Assembly (NCBI GenBank): GCA_016722295.1
Contig: JADKGL010000010.1
Span: 62,001-126,000, forward strand
DNA: 64,000 nucleotides
Direction: 5' to 3'
Source: Saprospiraceae bacterium
GTDB taxonomy: Bacteria > Bacteroidota > Bacteroidia > Chitinophagales > Saprospiraceae
A program made the position numbers and the translations under genes. Positions 45,355 through 55,317 of the stretch are shown here, one piece after another. Within the stretch, counting starts at the first letter, position 1. Each line of letters starts with the position of its first letter. The notes beneath the pieces were generated by a model. It was not told the DNA's origin. It was given only the letters and a program-made list of their open reading frames with translations, and ran no database searches.

Positions 45355-47247
45355 ATGCAAAAAATTTTTACAGTTCTTTTAGCGATTTTAGCCTTTAGCT
45401 CAAACCAAGCACAAACAATATTATGGGGAGGGGCGAATGATCCAAAATCAACTTTTACAGGAGGATTAGCAGCAAGTGGTTGGACCACTGAGGCTATATC
45501 ATCTTCAATTCCAGATTCATTAGCTAATACAATTTGGGAATTTTCTGCTAATGGTACTGCTTCTAAAGGAGCATACTGGGGCACACGTACTCGAATACAA
45601 TCACCTACAGGAGCAACAGGTGCAATGTTATTCAATTCGGACTATCTTGACAACAGAGGTGTTGCAGGCAACTTTGGAAATGGTCCATCAGCTGCTCCAC
45701 ACTCAGGAGCTTTGGTATCTCCAATAATTGATTGTTCGACTTTCCCGTCTGTAGCAATTTCTTTTCACCAATTCTACAGAGCATTTCAATCTACTTGTTA
45801 TATTGAAACTTCATCAGATGGTGGAACCACTTGGGATGGAAAGATTCAATTAAATCAAGAAATTGCAGCGAATTCACAAACAGCTAACGCTGTGACTGCA
45901 GACACAAGAAAAATATTCAATTTATCAAGTTTTATCGGTGGAAAACCAAATGTTAAAATCCGTTTTACATTTGAAGGTGAGTATTACTTCTGGTTAATTG
46001 ACGATGTTACTTTAATTTCAGTACCAGAAAATGACTTAAAATTAACAAGCGCATTCTATACACCTTTCGCTTATGCTCAACCAAAATCACAAATTTGTGG
46101 TGATTTATTCTCTTTCAGTGGAACAGCGTCGAATATTGGTTCTAAAAATCAATCCGACATCGTTTTCAAAGGTGAGATTCTTGATTTAGCAGGAAAAGTT
46201 TTGTTTGCTGATAGTTCAAGTATTGGAGAACTTACAACGACAGATGTTGATTCACCATTGACTACAGTTAATACATTCGACCCAGGTCCTTTAGATATCG
46301 GAAAATATTATATTAGATGGTCTGTTTATTCAAAAAACAACACTGATTTCAATTTTAGAGATAATATGATCAGAGACTCATTTGAAGTAACAGATATCCA
46401 ATATCAAAGAGAATCACGAGTTACGGGTGGAAGTAGAGCAGGTGGAGGAGCTGCTTATACTTATGGTTGTCTATATAAAACTTCTAATTGCTGGGGCCCA
46501 AATGACAAATTTCAAGCAGAATCTATGCAATATAACATTGGCGCTGGATCTGCTACCACTTTAGCTGGATTTAATAATACAATTTATTTATTCAAAGTTA
46601 ATTCAGACATCGCTGATGATTGGAGCAATTTTGAACGCAGCGGCGGTATCAGTAATACTGGAATCACAATGCTTGGAATCACAGATTTTACATTTACTAA
46701 CCAAGCTAATTATCAATTCGTAGATGTTCCCTTAAAAGATATCGATGATAATTCAATTCCATTAGAGCCAAACACTAGATATTTTGTTATGGTTGAAACT
46801 GCTGACCAATCATCTTTACCTAATACACAATGGCATTTCATGGGTGTTAATAATTCAAGAGATTTTGGACACAGATATGCTACTCCAGTGATCGATGCGT
46901 CTGGTATGTGGTTCGATGGATTTTCTGATCAAATGGCATGTGTTAGATTTAAAATGAAAATTCCAGATGCAAACGATGATATTGCATTACCAGAAAACTC
47001 AATCAATATCGCTCCGAATCCAGTAGTTACAAATCAATTAAGAGTATCTATCAACTTAGAAGATAAGAAATATGCTAACTTAACTATTTTTGATCAAACT
47101 GGTCGAGTTCATAGTTTTGAGCATTTCACAGAATTTGCTGACAAAGTAATTCCAATGAATGTAAGTGAATTACCTAATGGCGAGTATTTCATTAGAGTAT
47201 CAAATGATCACGGCACAAGAACAAAGAAATTTGTTGTATTGCGTTAA
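45355..47247 (+). CDS. Secreted T9SS cargo protein with type A sorting domain
   Basis: 630 residues. Signal peptide ends around 20 (SSNQAQ). Residues 25-230 look like a jelly-roll domain of the MAM/CBM type (IIDCSTFPSVAISFHQFYRA, then FEGEYYFWLIDDVTLIS). A further beta-rich domain and the C-terminal type A T9SS sorting domain (SINIAPNPVVTNQLRVSINL to the end) follow. The substrate or ligand is unknown. It has its own terminator 16 bp after the stop. Confidence 0.8.
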   Translation: MQKIFTVLLAILAFSSNQAQTILWGGANDPKSTFTGGLAASGWTTEAISSSIPDSLANTIWEFSANGTASKGAYWGTRTRIQSPTGATGAMLFNSDYLDNRGVAGNFGNGPSAAPHSGALVSPIIDCSTFPSVAISFHQFYRAFQSTCYIETSSDGGTTWDGKIQLNQEIAANSQTANAVTADTRKIFNLSSFIGGKPNVKIRFTFEGEYYFWLIDDVTLISVPENDLKLTSAFYTPFAYAQPKSQICGDLFSFSGTASNIGSKNQSDIVFKGEILDLAGKVLFADSSSIGELTTTDVDSPLTTVNTFDPGPLDIGKYYIRWSVYSKNNTDFNFRDNMIRDSFEVTDIQYQRESRVTGGSRAGGGAAYTYGCLYKTSNCWGPNDKFQAESMQYNIGAGSATTLAGFNNTIYLFKVNSDIADDWSNFERSGGISNTGITMLGITDFTFTNQANYQFVDVPLKDIDDNSIPLEPNTRYFVMVETADQSSLPNTQWHFMGVNNSRDFGHRYATPVIDASGMWFDGFSDQMACVRFKMKIPDANDDIALPENSINIAPNPVVTNQLRVSINLEDKKYANLTIFDQTGRVHSFEHFTEFADKVIPMNVSELPNGEYFIRVSNDHGTRTKKFVVLR

Positions 47248-47263
47248 TATCATTTTAAATAAT

Positions 47264-47299
47264 AAAAAAGCCCATGTCATTATTGATATGGGCTTTTTT
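47264..47299 (+). terminator. Intrinsic terminator of the T9SS cargo gene
   Basis: The stem AAAAAAGCCCATGTCA pairs with TGATATGGGCTTTTTT around a TTAT loop, with the T run included. It is strong on either strand. Confidence 0.9.
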
Positions 47300-47498
47300 G
47301 TTTTAAAAAGCTACTTTAATTAAATAGTTTCTATAAGCCATATTAACTTAATCTGATACATTCACGTTGTATGCTACAATTTTATACCTATTTGAAATTC
47401 AAATTCAACTTAATACAATATTCAATTCAATTAAGCCCTAATTCAACAAAATAAGTACATCTTGATCAAAAACACGCAATTCAAAAAATCTGCTATCA

Positions 47499-47506
47499 TA
47501 TATTTG
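47499..47506 (+). promoter_or_regulatory. Likely -7 box of a small RNA
   Basis: TATATTTG matches TAnnTTTG. No -33 TTG is at the right distance. The next terminator is only 44 bases further on. Confidence 0.45.
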
Positions 47507-47511
47507 CAGCG

Positions 47512-47586
47512 GATTCTTCAAGAATCTGTAGGTTTCAAACATTCATTATTAAGAGCATTTCAGCCGTGAAGTGCTCTTATTTTTTT
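47512..47586 (+). ncRNA. Candidate small RNA of about 75 nt
   Basis: The stretch 47300-47779 has no ORF. It holds a -7 box (47499), a perfect 6-bp hairpin (GATTCT/AGAATC, 47512-47526) and a 13-bp terminator hairpin (TAAGAGCATTTCA/TGAAGTGCTCTTA, 47550-47579, loop GCCG) with seven Ts. There is no start codon between. The unit is separate from the terminator of the upstream gene (47264-47299). The alternative is a leader attenuator for the haloperoxidase gene at 47780. I do not match it to a named RNA family. Confidence 0.5.
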
Positions 47587-47779
47587 AAATAAATCCTAAA
47601 TTTACACACCTACTCTTTGAAAAGCTTACTATCATTTCTATATAAAATCAATTTATTTTTTGACTTTTTACCAATTTTGACGTCATAAATACAAATTATT
47701 CCTATCACGAGAATGAATAGGTATGATTTTTGATAATCATTTGTTTATTAGATTTTTAAACATTTAATTCTTTATTAAT

Positions 47780-49234
47780 ATGAAGCCTAATTTTTACCAA
47801 TTACTATTGGGGATAGCTCTATTCGCTGTTGGTGTCTCAAGTTGTTCTAAGCCGAATTCGACTGAAACATTGACAAATTTTGTATCTGAATACGATTCTG
47901 AAATAATCTATTCATGGAATGAATTATACCTCCAGATAGACAAAGATGCAAAAGGATATCGCCCTGGCCCTGGTCCAAGAGCCTTAGCCTATATGGGATT
48001 ATCCGCATATGAAATCTGCGTTCCCGGAATGCCTTCTTTTAATTCACTTAGAAATCAATGGGGTTCAACTTTACAATTACCGATTTTGGAAACTGGAAAA
48101 AGAATCCATTGGCCAACAGCCTTAAATACAAGCTATTCAATTTTATTTCATAACTTTTTCAAAAATACAGAATTTGAAAGCGGAAATGGAAATTTAACGA
48201 ATAGCGAGGTTCACAAAATGATTGATGATCTAAAGTATAAATATCAATCTAAATATGAGATTCTCATTAATCCTGAAGAGATCAAAAACTCAATTACCTG
48301 GGCTACAGAGGTAGCCAACGCTGTATGGGATTGGTCGAAAACAGATGCATATGGATTTGAAGCGGATTTAAATCCACTTAATAATGATCCAGCTAAACCA
48401 AATTTTTATGATTGGCGGAAAGAAGTTTTAGACGCAAATGGTAAATCCATTCCGGGAATATGGAGCCCGACTAACGATAATCCAAATGGTGGAATGTTTC
48501 CTTTATGGGGCAAAGTAAGAACATTTGCGACGACAGAAACACAAAAGTTATGCAAAGCACCAATACCATACAGCAACAGTCCAAAATCAGCATTTTATGC
48601 AGAAGCTTTACAAGTTTATAATACGTGCAATGCATCAATGTCATATGAAGCAAAATGGGTCGCTGAATTTTGGAGTGATGATATCGTAGGTCTTACATTT
48701 AGCCCACCATCAAGAATGCTTGCTATTTTTGATCAAGTCTTGAATGACAGAAGAGTCAATCTAGAGAAAGCAATAGAAGGAGTAGCGAAGTTGGGATTAG
48801 CGTTAAATGATTTTGGTGTAAGTTGTTGGCATTCAAAATGGCATTATAAAGTAGAAAGACCAGAGAATTTTATTAAAAGGGAAATAGATCCAAATTGGGA
48901 ACCCATTTTGGTTAACAAAGTAAATAATGTCTCAGGAATTACACCTGCATTCCCAGCTTATCCTTCAGGACATTCCACATTTGGTGGAGGCGGAGCTGTT
49001 ATACTGGAGAATATTTTTGGAGCAAATTATGAATTCACAGACCGATGCCACGATCACAGAACTGAATTCTTAGGAAAAGCAAGAAATTACTCCTCATTTA
49101 TACATGCAGGAGATGAAAATGCTATATCAAGAGTTTTATTGGGCGTACATTTTAGAATGGATTGTGATGCAGGAGTTGAACTTGGAAGACAAGTTGCTTC
49201 ACGAATTTTAACTAAGATTCCTTGGAAAAAATAA
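47780..49234 (+). CDS. Vanadium-dependent haloperoxidase/PAP2-family lipoprotein
   Basis: 484 residues. LFAVGVSSCSKPN is a lipoprotein signal with Cys at 22. The acid-phosphatase/vanadium haloperoxidase motifs are in order: KWHYKVERP (about 355-363), AYPSGHSTFGG (about 395) and SRVLLGVHFRMDCD (about 452). These bind vanadate or phosphate in the active pocket. The protein is probably on the outer side of a membrane. Whether it is a phosphatase or a haloperoxidase cannot be told from the motifs alone. Confidence 0.85.
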   Translation: MKPNFYQLLLGIALFAVGVSSCSKPNSTETLTNFVSEYDSEIIYSWNELYLQIDKDAKGYRPGPGPRALAYMGLSAYEICVPGMPSFNSLRNQWGSTLQLPILETGKRIHWPTALNTSYSILFHNFFKNTEFESGNGNLTNSEVHKMIDDLKYKYQSKYEILINPEEIKNSITWATEVANAVWDWSKTDAYGFEADLNPLNNDPAKPNFYDWRKEVLDANGKSIPGIWSPTNDNPNGGMFPLWGKVRTFATTETQKLCKAPIPYSNSPKSAFYAEALQVYNTCNASMSYEAKWVAEFWSDDIVGLTFSPPSRMLAIFDQVLNDRRVNLEKAIEGVAKLGLALNDFGVSCWHSKWHYKVERPENFIKREIDPNWEPILVNKVNNVSGITPAFPAYPSGHSTFGGGGAVILENIFGANYEFTDRCHDHRTEFLGKARNYSSFIHAGDENAISRVLLGVHFRMDCDAGVELGRQVASRILTKIPWKK

Positions 49235-49286
49235 GAAAATTCAGTCCTTAAATAAACAAATGATTTAATTTTGTTTTACTATTGGT

Positions 49287-49736
49287 ATGAAATTAATTAA
49301 AATTACAATCCTACTTTTGAGTATATCATGTACCTCAGAGAAAATTAAAGAGGAAACTAAGCTATATACCAATGGAAAAATTCGAGAGAAGTACACCACA
49401 AAAAATGATATTATTCATGGCAACTATCAACAATTTTACCCGACTGGAGAATTGATGAGTAAAAAAACATTCGTAAATGGAAAAGAGGAAGGAAAATCAA
49501 CTTCATTTTACGAAACTGGAGAATTAAAGGAAGTGCAATATTTCAAAGAAGGCAAAATACATGGCGGTGACACAGTGTATTACAAAAATGGCATAAAAAG
49601 ATATACTTCATTTTTTTCAAACAATTTAAAAGACGGAAAATTCCAGAGGTGGTCTGAAACAGATAGTCTTGAATTTGAATCTATTTATAAGTTAGATTCT
49701 CTTATTGAAGTGATAAATTATACTAAACCGGAATAA
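49287..49736 (+). CDS. MORN/YwqK-repeat lipoprotein
   Basis: 149 residues. ILLLSISCTSEK has a lipobox cysteine at 15. Then about five repeats of the YwqK/MORN type (LYTNGKIREKYT, FYPTGELMSKKTF, FYETGELKEVQYF, YYKNGIKRYTSFF), each a short beta-hairpin with a central glycine. The family includes toxin-antitoxin-linked and surface proteins, but the function here is unknown. It ends 28 bp before a terminator shared with rnpB. Confidence 0.75.
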   Translation: MKLIKITILLLSISCTSEKIKEETKLYTNGKIREKYTTKNDIIHGNYQQFYPTGELMSKKTFVNGKEEGKSTSFYETGELKEVQYFKEGKIHGGDTVYYKNGIKRYTSFFSNNLKDGKFQRWSETDSLEFESIYKLDSLIEVINYTKPE

Positions 49737-49764
49737 AATTTTACGTTAATAGAAAGCAATAAAG

Positions 49765-49795
49765 AAAAAGCCTAGCATGACGCTAGGCTTTTTTT
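49765..49795. terminator. Bidirectional terminator between the MORN gene and rnpB
   Basis: AAAAAGCCTAGC and GCTAGGCTTTTT are perfect arms around ATGAC. A run of Ts follows on the plus strand and another on the minus strand. It serves the plus-strand lipoprotein gene and the minus-strand RNase P RNA. Confidence 0.88.
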
Positions 49796-49799
49796 GTCA

Positions 49800-50171
49800 G
49801 TATAATTTGCTATAAGCCGGATTCTGTCTCTTTGCAGAGTTCTATCATTTATCTAGTCTTGCAATCACTCACAAAATCTATCTGCCTACCCTTCCATCAG
49901 TATTTGAACACTTTGGTGAATCAACAAGATCCGAAGATCAATGGATATACATGGCATTTTAGCATACGAGGTTTATCCCCAAATCAAATTGCTTTGATTT
50001 ACTGTGCGCTCTTACCGCACATTTTCACCCTTACCTCAATCACTTAAGGCGGTAATTTTCTGTGACACTTTCTGTACGATGACCGACAACATCGCCCCAT
50101 TTGTTAAATGGCGTATTGATTCATTGCTATCCAGACTTTCCTCTTTTTATAAAAGCGATAGAATACAAATC
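49800..50171 (-). ncRNA. rnpB: RNase P RNA (M1), bacterial type A
   Basis: On the minus strand, from about 50171 to 49800. It shows the universal AGAGGAAAGTC near the 5' end, CAGAAAATTACCGCC and GGTAAGGGTGAAAATG in the middle, GTGCGGTAAGAGCGCAC, and AGAGACAGAATCCGGCTTA near the 3' end. These are the conserved core segments of the catalytic RNA that trims tRNA leaders. The 5' and 3' ends pair weakly as P1 (ATTTGT with GCAAAT). Ends are approximate to within about 10 bases. No protein is coded here; frames in this stretch are incidental. Confidence 0.93.
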
Positions 50172-50174
50172 GAG

Positions 50175-50182
50175 CAAAATTA
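50175..50182 (-). promoter_or_regulatory. Likely -7 box of rnpB
   Basis: On the minus strand TAATTTTG matches TAnnTTTG. It sits just upstream of the inferred 5' end of RNase P RNA. Confidence 0.5.
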
Positions 50183-50274
50183 CAAAAAAAGGCTCATTTT
50201 CATTACTAATATTATGTATTACAGGAAATTATAATATATTTTAGTAATTTTAGGCGGATTTTGGAAATCCAATC

Positions 50275-53200
50275 ATGATGTCTAAAATACGATCCAAGTG
50301 GCATTTTCTTTGGATTGCAGGCTTTTTATGTCTTGCAATGGGTAAGGCGTATGAATTATTTTATCAAACATTAGAACATACTGAAGGACATCGATATCAA
50401 ACCATTGCAAATGCAAATATTCAAAATTTGCAAAAAGAAATAGATCAATTTGCTAAACTACTCCCAAATGAACTAAAAAGAAATGCCAAAACTGAATCAG
50501 AAATATTTAATATTATAAGAAATTATTTTTCCGAAAATCCTACTTCACATCACTTTATTCTATGTGATCAAAATAAATTAATCTATTGGAACAATTCAGG
50601 ATTATACAATATCAACTGGTGCCCTTGCGAACAAAACACTGGGCAAGGAATATTCTTACAAGAAGGTTACTACTATTATGGCATTAAGTCGAAATTTGAT
50701 TCTGGTGAAAACTCCTACTGCTCTATCTTCTACACTAAAATTTTACCAGAATTTGTAGAAACACGAAAAATTAGTTTGCATGATAATAGTAAAGCGAAAA
50801 AACAACTACAAATTCAAGACATTGCTAAAAAGCCAATTAGCTATTTTGAAAACTTTAATTCAAATTTAGCAGGTTCAAAAGCCAATTTCTTAATACTTTT
50901 TTATTTTCTTGTTTTGTTTTTGTTTTATAAGCCTTTTCATCAATATACAAAACACTTTTTACATTATAAAAATTATTCTTGGGCTTTATTAACTTTATCT
51001 ACTGGAATTGTTTTATTGATCTCGCTTTCACAGTGGATAGTTTCTGATCATTTATTCTATAATTCCTTCTTTACCCTTAAATTAATACATACCAACTGGT
51101 TTAAATATACCCTATTCGAATTTCTAATTCTTTCTTTATTGATCTTTCATGTAGCTTATATATTTCATAAATATTATTCACTCAATTCAAATTATGTTCT
51201 AACACAAAAACATGAAAAGTACATTATCCCTTTTCTGAATTATTTTATAATTTTTCTATCACTTCTCGTTTATTGCGCTGCTTACAAAGCCGTATTTGTA
51301 AAATCAGAATTTGCATTTGACTTTGGGAATATATTAAATAGTCCAGCCGAAAATTATCTCTTGTTACTTTGTTTACTCTTTATTCTGGTTTCCATTTTTT
51401 TAATATCAAATAAACTAGTTCAAAGCACCTTAAGTTTCCAACTTTCATTACAAGAACGTCTTCTTGTATTTTCTGCTTCCTTTATATTATTTGCTCTATG
51501 TTTTAGTAGAATAGAATTAGATATCAGTATCATTTCATTTTTCTTAGCGAGTGCTATTGTAATTTGGCTGCAAGATTATTTTGCTGATGAATATCAAGTA
51601 AATATTTTATGGTTGATCACTTGGATAATTCTAATAAGCTTTCTGAGTTCTGGACTTATATTCCACTATCAAAATATTAAGAAACGAGATTTTGAGTACA
51701 AAACATATAAAGATTTTTCAAACCAATTATCTGTTCAGAATGATAGTATTCAATCGATCGCTGTTTCAGATTTAATTCATAAAGCAAGTACCAATGCCTA
51801 TCAATTATATTATTATGAAGATGGCATTCTAAAATATGCTTCAGACATCAAACGGCCTGATCTATCCTCCATCCAAGAGAATATTGGCAAAGAAACCTAT
51901 GGCAGATTTGTAGATGCTACCAAAGATGGACTCCTTGGGAAAGTTGGAAAAAATAAAATTGTAATATTAGCACATTCTAAAGATCGAATTATAAATGCTA
52001 TATCACTGTTCTCTTACATTTTTACCATTTTAATATTGTTTTCTTACTTTGTAAATTTAGTTAACAATCGATATAATTTTTTACCACAAGGCATTCATTT
52101 TAGCTTATCCAACAAACCCTCTTTACGAACTAAAATTCAATTTTACATCATATTAGGAATTGTGTTATCTTTTGTAATCATTGCTGCAGTAACTGTGTTT
52201 TTTACAAAGAGAACTGACTATCAATTAGAATATGAAAACGTGTATTATAAAGCAAAATCCATAAGTTCCTATTTAGAAAAAAATATTCAAGAACCTTTGA
52301 ATGAATATGATACTAAAATAATCATTCAAGAAAAACTCAAGCAAGCACAAAATTTATTGGATTATGAAATAGAATTATACGATCACAATGGAAGTAAAAT
52401 AAGTCAAAAATCAGTATTTGAACCCAATGCGAATATTGTTAAACTCTGCAATCCTGAATTTTACTTTGGGTTCCCTCAAGATATTGAAGACATCATTATT
52501 CTAAATGATAAAAATGTGGATCAAAACAAAAATTCACTCAGTGCATATAGGAATTTATTTCAAAACAATCAAAGACAATTTACTCTTAAAGTAAGTCAAT
52601 TTCAAAACACCGGCAACAATTCAAATAATCGTCTTGCAATTCTTATAAATACCTTATTAAACATCTACGTCTTTCTCTTTTTGATAGCAGCTAGTTTAGC
52701 TACTTTTTTAGCTAACTCAATAACTTCACCTTTAGAAATCTTACGAAATAAACTCAAAGAAATAAGACTTGGAAAAACAAATGAAACTCTTGAATATCCA
52801 GGACAAGATGAAATTGGTGAGCTCATCCAAGATTACAATAATATGGTAGGACAGTTGGATGAAAGCGCTACCTTACTAGCGAAATCTGAAAGAGATAGCG
52901 CATGGAGGGAAATGGCAAAACAAGTCGCGCATGAAATAAAAAACCCACTTACACCAATGAAATTAAGTATCCAATACTTACAACAAATGATTCGATCAAA
53001 GTCTGACAATGTTCCTGAAATGGTCGAAAAAGTAAGTAATACTATCCTCGAACAAATCGATGGACTTACTAAAATAGCTACTGAGTTTTCAAATTTCGCA
53101 CAAATGCCGAAAGCTGAAAATGAAAAATTACTTTTAAACGATATAGTAAGTTCCGTACATGATTTGTTTAGAAAAAGAGAAGATATTGATATTAATTTAT

Positions 53201-53565
53201 TCGTCTCCATTGAAGAACAATATGTCTATATGGATAAAAACCAAATTATACGTGTATTAAATAATCTTATCAACAATGCAATTCAAGCAATCCCTGAAGA
53301 CAGAAGAGGAAAAATAGAAATCTCCCTAGAGCAAAAAAACAAATATACCTTAATTAAAATCAAAGATAATGGTGTCGGAATACCAGAGGCAATGCAAGAA
53401 AAAGTATTTCTACCAAATTTCACAACTAAAAATTCTGGAACAGGTCTTGGGCTTGCAATGTGTCAACAAATCATAGAACTATCCAATGGGAAACTTTATT
53501 TTACTTCAGTAGAAAACATTGGTACAATATTTTTTGTTGAATTGCCTTTAATAAAATCAAACTAA
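50275..53565 (+). CDS. Large membrane sensor histidine kinase (NtrY-like)
   Basis: 1096 residues. A short N-terminal membrane helix and a sensor-like domain (about 30-200) lead into a run of about nine or ten hydrophobic helices (about 205-470). A second extracytoplasmic segment, another helix pair, a third sensor-like segment, a HAMP domain (about 810-855), the phosphoacceptor segment VAHEIKNPLTP with His886, and an ATPase domain (DNGVGIP, GTGLGLAMCQQI) follow. The kinase core resembles NtrY. No response regulator is adjacent, so the partner is not known. A GGATTT/AAATCC hairpin lies just before the ATG. The stop overlaps the ndh stop tail-to-tail. Confidence 0.88.
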   Translation: MMSKIRSKWHFLWIAGFLCLAMGKAYELFYQTLEHTEGHRYQTIANANIQNLQKEIDQFAKLLPNELKRNAKTESEIFNIIRNYFSENPTSHHFILCDQNKLIYWNNSGLYNINWCPCEQNTGQGIFLQEGYYYYGIKSKFDSGENSYCSIFYTKILPEFVETRKISLHDNSKAKKQLQIQDIAKKPISYFENFNSNLAGSKANFLILFYFLVLFLFYKPFHQYTKHFLHYKNYSWALLTLSTGIVLLISLSQWIVSDHLFYNSFFTLKLIHTNWFKYTLFEFLILSLLIFHVAYIFHKYYSLNSNYVLTQKHEKYIIPFLNYFIIFLSLLVYCAAYKAVFVKSEFAFDFGNILNSPAENYLLLLCLLFILVSIFLISNKLVQSTLSFQLSLQERLLVFSASFILFALCFSRIELDISIISFFLASAIVIWLQDYFADEYQVNILWLITWIILISFLSSGLIFHYQNIKKRDFEYKTYKDFSNQLSVQNDSIQSIAVSDLIHKASTNAYQLYYYEDGILKYASDIKRPDLSSIQENIGKETYGRFVDATKDGLLGKVGKNKIVILAHSKDRIINAISLFSYIFTILILFSYFVNLVNNRYNFLPQGIHFSLSNKPSLRTKIQFYIILGIVLSFVIIAAVTVFFTKRTDYQLEYENVYYKAKSISSYLEKNIQEPLNEYDTKIIIQEKLKQAQNLLDYEIELYDHNGSKISQKSVFEPNANIVKLCNPEFYFGFPQDIEDIIILNDKNVDQNKNSLSAYRNLFQNNQRQFTLKVSQFQNTGNNSNNRLAILINTLLNIYVFLFLIAASLATFLANSITSPLEILRNKLKEIRLGKTNETLEYPGQDEIGELIQDYNNMVGQLDESATLLAKSERDSAWREMAKQVAHEIKNPLTPMKLSIQYLQQMIRSKSDNVPEMVEKVSNTILEQIDGLTKIATEFSNFAQMPKAENEKLLLNDIVSSVHDLFRKREDIDINLFVSIEEQYVYMDKNQIIRVLNNLINNAIQAIPEDRRGKIEISLEQKNKYTLIKIKDNGVGIPEAMQEKVFLPNFTTKNSGTGLGLAMCQQIIELSNGKLYFTSVENIGTIFFVELPLIKSN

Positions 53566-54845
53566 TTATTTTTTATCTTTGGTTTGATCAACAATCTCAA
53601 TCCTTGATCAAAAAACAAATATGCCCAAACCCAATTGAACATAACAACTATTTTATTCTTAACTCCAATTAAAAAATAAATATGTACACCCAGCCACATA
53701 ACCCATGCAGCAAATCCTTTTAAAAATAATTTACCTCGTTCTGCAACTGCTTTATTGCGACCGATAGTAGCCAAAGCCCCTTTATCAAGATATGTAAATC
53801 CTTTCTTGTGCGCTGTATCTTTCTTTAGCAATTTGATAAAAAAATTAGCTAGATAATCAGCTTGCTGCATTGCAACAGGTGCCACTTGAGGATGACCATT
53901 TATTCCTTCAACAAAAGCTACATCTCCGATAGCAAAAATAGATTCAGATGTTTTAAGTCTTAGAAACTCATCAACGATCAATCGCCCATTCTTATGATAA
54001 CTATCATCAGTTAATCCTGGCATTGTAGCAGCAGCAATCCCAGCAGCCCAAATTACTTTTTTTGTAAAAATCTTATCTCCTGAACTAAGTGTCACTTCGT
54101 TATCAGTGATATCCAACACCCTCGAATTTAAATGAACTTTAACGCCCATATTCGCTAAATTATCTAAAGCTGTAAGCGATGACTTATCTGACATTGCATC
54201 AAGAATTCGTGCACGACTTTGGACCAAATGAATATCCATTTCATTCAAATTCAACTCTGGATAATCTTTAGGCAATACGTGCTTTTTCAATTCAGCTAAT
54301 GCCCCAGCAATTTCAACACCTGTAGGACCACCTCCTACGATTACTATATCTAGAAATCTCTGTCTTTCCTTTGGCTCAACCTCCAATAATGAAGCTTCAA
54401 AATCCTCTAGGATTCGGTTCCGTAAAAACAAAGCTTCTGAAACTGATTTTAATGGCAAGCTATATTTTTCAAAATTTGCATTTCCAAAATAATTATTCTT
54501 CGCGCCAGTAGCGATGACCAAATAATCAAAATTAACCACCCCTAAATTCGTATTGAGTTTCTTATTCTGTGAATCAATAGATTCTACTTCACAAACACGA
54601 AAAAAAACATCTTTTCTATTCTGAAAAATTCTTCGAATTGGAAAACAAATTGAGCTAGGCTCTAGTCCAGCCATAGCTACTTGGTAGTATAATGGTTGAA
54701 ATTGGTGATAGTTATTCCGATCGATTAAGACGATCTGATAGCCTTTCCCTTTCAACTTCATTGCCATTCGAAGCCCACCAAATCCAGCGCCAATAATTAC
54801 AATCCTCGGCAATCCAATTTCTGGTAAATTAATGCGTTGTGTCAT
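53562..54845 (-). CDS. ndh: Type II NADH dehydrogenase (NDH-2)
   Basis: 427 residues. FAD-binding IIGAGFGGLRMA (about 17-28) and NAD-binding VIVGGGPTGVEIAG (about 168) Rossmann motifs are in the expected positions. YYQVAMAGLEP and VAPVAMQQADYLA match the quinone site of NDH-2, and the C-terminal amphipathic region anchors it to the membrane. It passes electrons from NADH to quinone without pumping protons. It overlaps the DCC protein gene by 17 bp. Confidence 0.92.
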   Translation of the reverse strand: MTQRINLPEIGLPRIVIIGAGFGGLRMAMKLKGKGYQIVLIDRNNYHQFQPLYYQVAMAGLEPSSICFPIRRIFQNRKDVFFRVCEVESIDSQNKKLNTNLGVVNFDYLVIATGAKNNYFGNANFEKYSLPLKSVSEALFLRNRILEDFEASLLEVEPKERQRFLDIVIVGGGPTGVEIAGALAELKKHVLPKDYPELNLNEMDIHLVQSRARILDAMSDKSSLTALDNLANMGVKVHLNSRVLDITDNEVTLSSGDKIFTKKVIWAAGIAAATMPGLTDDSYHKNGRLIVDEFLRLKTSESIFAIGDVAFVEGINGHPQVAPVAMQQADYLANFFIKLLKKDTAHKKGFTYLDKGALATIGRNKAVAERGKLFLKGFAAWVMWLGVHIYFLIGVKNKIVVMFNWVWAYLFFDQGLRLLIKPKIKNN

Positions 54846-55242
54846 ATTGCTTTTTGTTTAAATGCTTTGGCGAAGCTAAAGTACAGGTAGTGGAAGAAAA
54901 GAATTTTCTATTTTTAGCGACAAAAAAATATATTGAGTCAGCCAACTTTTTAGGAATAAAAGTTAAAAATTTAGCTACCAGTTGATAAGGTAAATTCATA
55001 TGTTTCAAAATAACAATAATCGCTTGGGAGGCAAGATAAACTTTTGATTTATAAATTACGACAACTGTATTCGATATTGTATCCCCTAGTTGAAATTCAT
55101 GACTCAGTTCGTTTACTTCGTGGTCATACTGAGTTAATAATTTATACTTTCCAGAACTATTTCTCTTATTTACAAATTGCATCCATTGCTTACAAAAATT
55201 ACAATCGCCATCATAAATAATATAAATTGTCTTTTCTTCCAT
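54829..55242 (-). CDS. DCC-family thiol-disulfide oxidoreductase (DUF393)
   Basis: 137 residues, the family length. The start IIYDGDCNFCKQWMQF carries the namesake motif with C14 and C17 as a CxxC redox pair. A membrane-associated amphipathic segment follows (about 100-115). The redox role is inferred from the motif; the substrate is unknown. Translation is coupled to ndh through a 17-bp overlap. Confidence 0.88.
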   Translation of the reverse strand: MEEKTIYIIYDGDCNFCKQWMQFVNKRNSSGKYKLLTQYDHEVNELSHEFQLGDTISNTVVVIYKSKVYLASQAIIVILKHMNLPYQLVAKFLTFIPKKLADSIYFFVAKNRKFFSSTTCTLASPKHLNKKQYDTTH

Positions 55243-55317
55243 AGTTTTCTAACAATCTTTACGAATAATAGTTATCATAGGATTAAAAATTATGTAATTT
55301 TACACAAAATAAATTTT

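Noticed and set aside
49832..50234. Two open frames on the plus strand between the MORN gene and the kinase
   Set aside because: They lie across the RNase P RNA, whose conserved core segments explain the sequence on the minus strand.
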